Assembly (NCBI GenBank): GCA_023406965.1
Contig: JAEXTI010000449.1
Location: 1 to 5,705, forward strand
DNA from: Chloroflexota bacterium
GTDB lineage: Bacteria > Chloroflexota > Anaerolineae > Anaerolineales > Anaerolineaceae
Direction of reading: 5' to 3'
DNA: 5,705 nt
Positions 5,119-5,705 of the stretch are shown in pieces. A program made the translations under genes and the position numbers. Under the pieces are notes generated by a model. The model saw only the letters and a program-made list of their open reading frames with translations. It had not been told where the DNA came from and did not search any database. Numbering within the stretch: the first letter of the stretch is position 1; every line of letters begins with the position of its first letter.

Positions 5119-5705
5119 ATGAACCTTGAGCTTCAGGACAAAACCGTTTTCATCACCGGCGCATCCAGCGGCATTGGCGCGGCCGCGGCGCGGGTTTTTG
5201 CAGAAGAAGGCGCGCACGTGGCAGTCTCCTACCACCGCGACCAGGAAGGCGCCCAGGCTGTCGCAGAGAGCGTGCGCGCTTTAGGGCGGCAGGCCTGGCT
5301 GTGCCCAATGGACGTAGCCGACGCGGGCAGCGTGACTCGTGCCGTCGCGGCGCTGCCCGCGCCTTTCGAGCAACTGGATGTGGTGGTGTTGTGCGCCGGG
5401 AAGAATGTGGTTACGCCATTCGAGGCCATCTCGGCGCAGGAATGGCGGCAGGTGCTGGACGTGAACCTGTCGGGGCCGTTTTTTGTGGCCCAGGCCCTGG
5501 CGCCGCGTCTGAAGGATGGCGCCGCCTTGATTATGGTGGCCAGCGTGGCAGCCCAGACCGGCAACGCCAACCACATGCACTACGCCGCGGCCAAGGCCGG
5601 GCTGGTGAACCTGACCAAGAGTCTGGCCCGCGCGCTGGCGCCGCGGGTGCGCGTCAACTGCGTGGCGCCCGGCGTCACCCGCACCCCCATGGGCGAGGCC
5701 ACCGT
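5119..5705 (+). CDS. Short-chain dehydrogenase/reductase (SDR), 3' end missing
   Basis: The first 195 residues of a classical SDR, normally about 250 long, cut by the window end. TGASSGIG (13-20) is the dinucleotide-binding loop. Asp65 (MDV) contacts adenine. Asn116 (DVNLSG), Ser142 (VASVAA), Tyr155 and Lys159 (YAAAK) make up the catalytic tetrad, and VAPGVTRTP (182-190) is the usual following motif. Arg40 after strand 2 hints at NADP(H). The NNAG motif is replaced by LCAG (91-94), an unusual but tolerated position. ATG 5119 has GAGGTGGG (5108-5115) just upstream and lies nine bases after the sulfatase stop, consistent with the same operon. It may oxidise or reduce the sugar or alcohol released by the sulfatase, but SDR substrates cannot be read from sequence; FabG-like or sugar dehydrogenase roles are equally open. 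Confidence 0.9.
   Translation, partial: MNLELQDKTVFITGASSGIGAAAARVFAEEGAHVAVSYHRDQEGAQAVAESVRALGRQAWLCPMDVADAGSVTRAVAALPAPFEQLDVVVLCAGKNVVTPFEAISAQEWRQVLDVNLSGPFFVAQALAPRLKDGAALIMVASVAAQTGNANHMHYAAAKAGLVNLTKSLARALAPRVRVNCVAPGVTRTPMGEAT

Noticed and set aside
1..5705. CRISPR array, tRNA, insertion sequence or phage genes
   Set aside because: No spaced direct repeats, tRNA-like folds, transposase or phage proteins were seen on either strand by eye.

Overview
The window looks like ordinary bacterial chromosome or a contig end, GC-rich with AT-rich intergenic stretches. Best guess is a Chloroflexota (Anaerolineae-type) organism. This is an inference from the style of the LysM lipoprotein (Thr/Pro/Ala/Gln-rich linker and LysM repeats containing ICIARRY and TIACYFG) and of the small SHOCT-like membrane protein. 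No rRNA or other marker gene confirms it. Bases 1-48 are C/G homopolymer and may be an assembly edge.

Layout. (1) 158-1366 (+): single-chain iron-sulfur L-serine dehydratase, with a perfect TATAAT ending 6 bases before its ATG, so a leaderless mRNA is likely. (2) 1363-1953 (-): a two-helix membrane protein with an N-terminal SHOCT-like segment, convergent with the first gene so that the two stop codons interlock. (3) 1954-2500: 547 bases with no convincing gene. It holds an operator-like inverted repeat, a nested set of strong stems (2064-2150) followed by further hairpins, one doubtful 29-codon ORF, and a good sigma70-type promoter. (4) 2501-3163 (+): LysM lipoprotein, followed by a strong intrinsic terminator at 3203-3251. 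(5) 3290-5705 (+): a tight cluster of Nudix hydrolase (ADP-ribose pyrophosphatase type), a cytosolic sulfatase of the heparan N-sulfatase (SGSH)-like type, and a short-chain dehydrogenase cut off by the window end.

How the genes work together. The Nudix and sulfatase genes share a GTGA start/stop overlap, and the SDR gene starts 9 bases after the sulfatase, so the three are probably one transcript. A role in clearing a sulfated sugar or related small molecule is plausible but not proven. The LysM lipoprotein and the SHOCT-like protein are both envelope proteins transcribed away from a shared intergenic region. The serine dehydratase appears to stand alone.

Nothing in the window is clearly a new defence or mobile system. 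The items most worth a second look are the structured intergenic element at 2064-2260, the serine dehydratase that lacks the usual C-terminal cysteine, and the His-for-Asp change at the sulfatase metal site.
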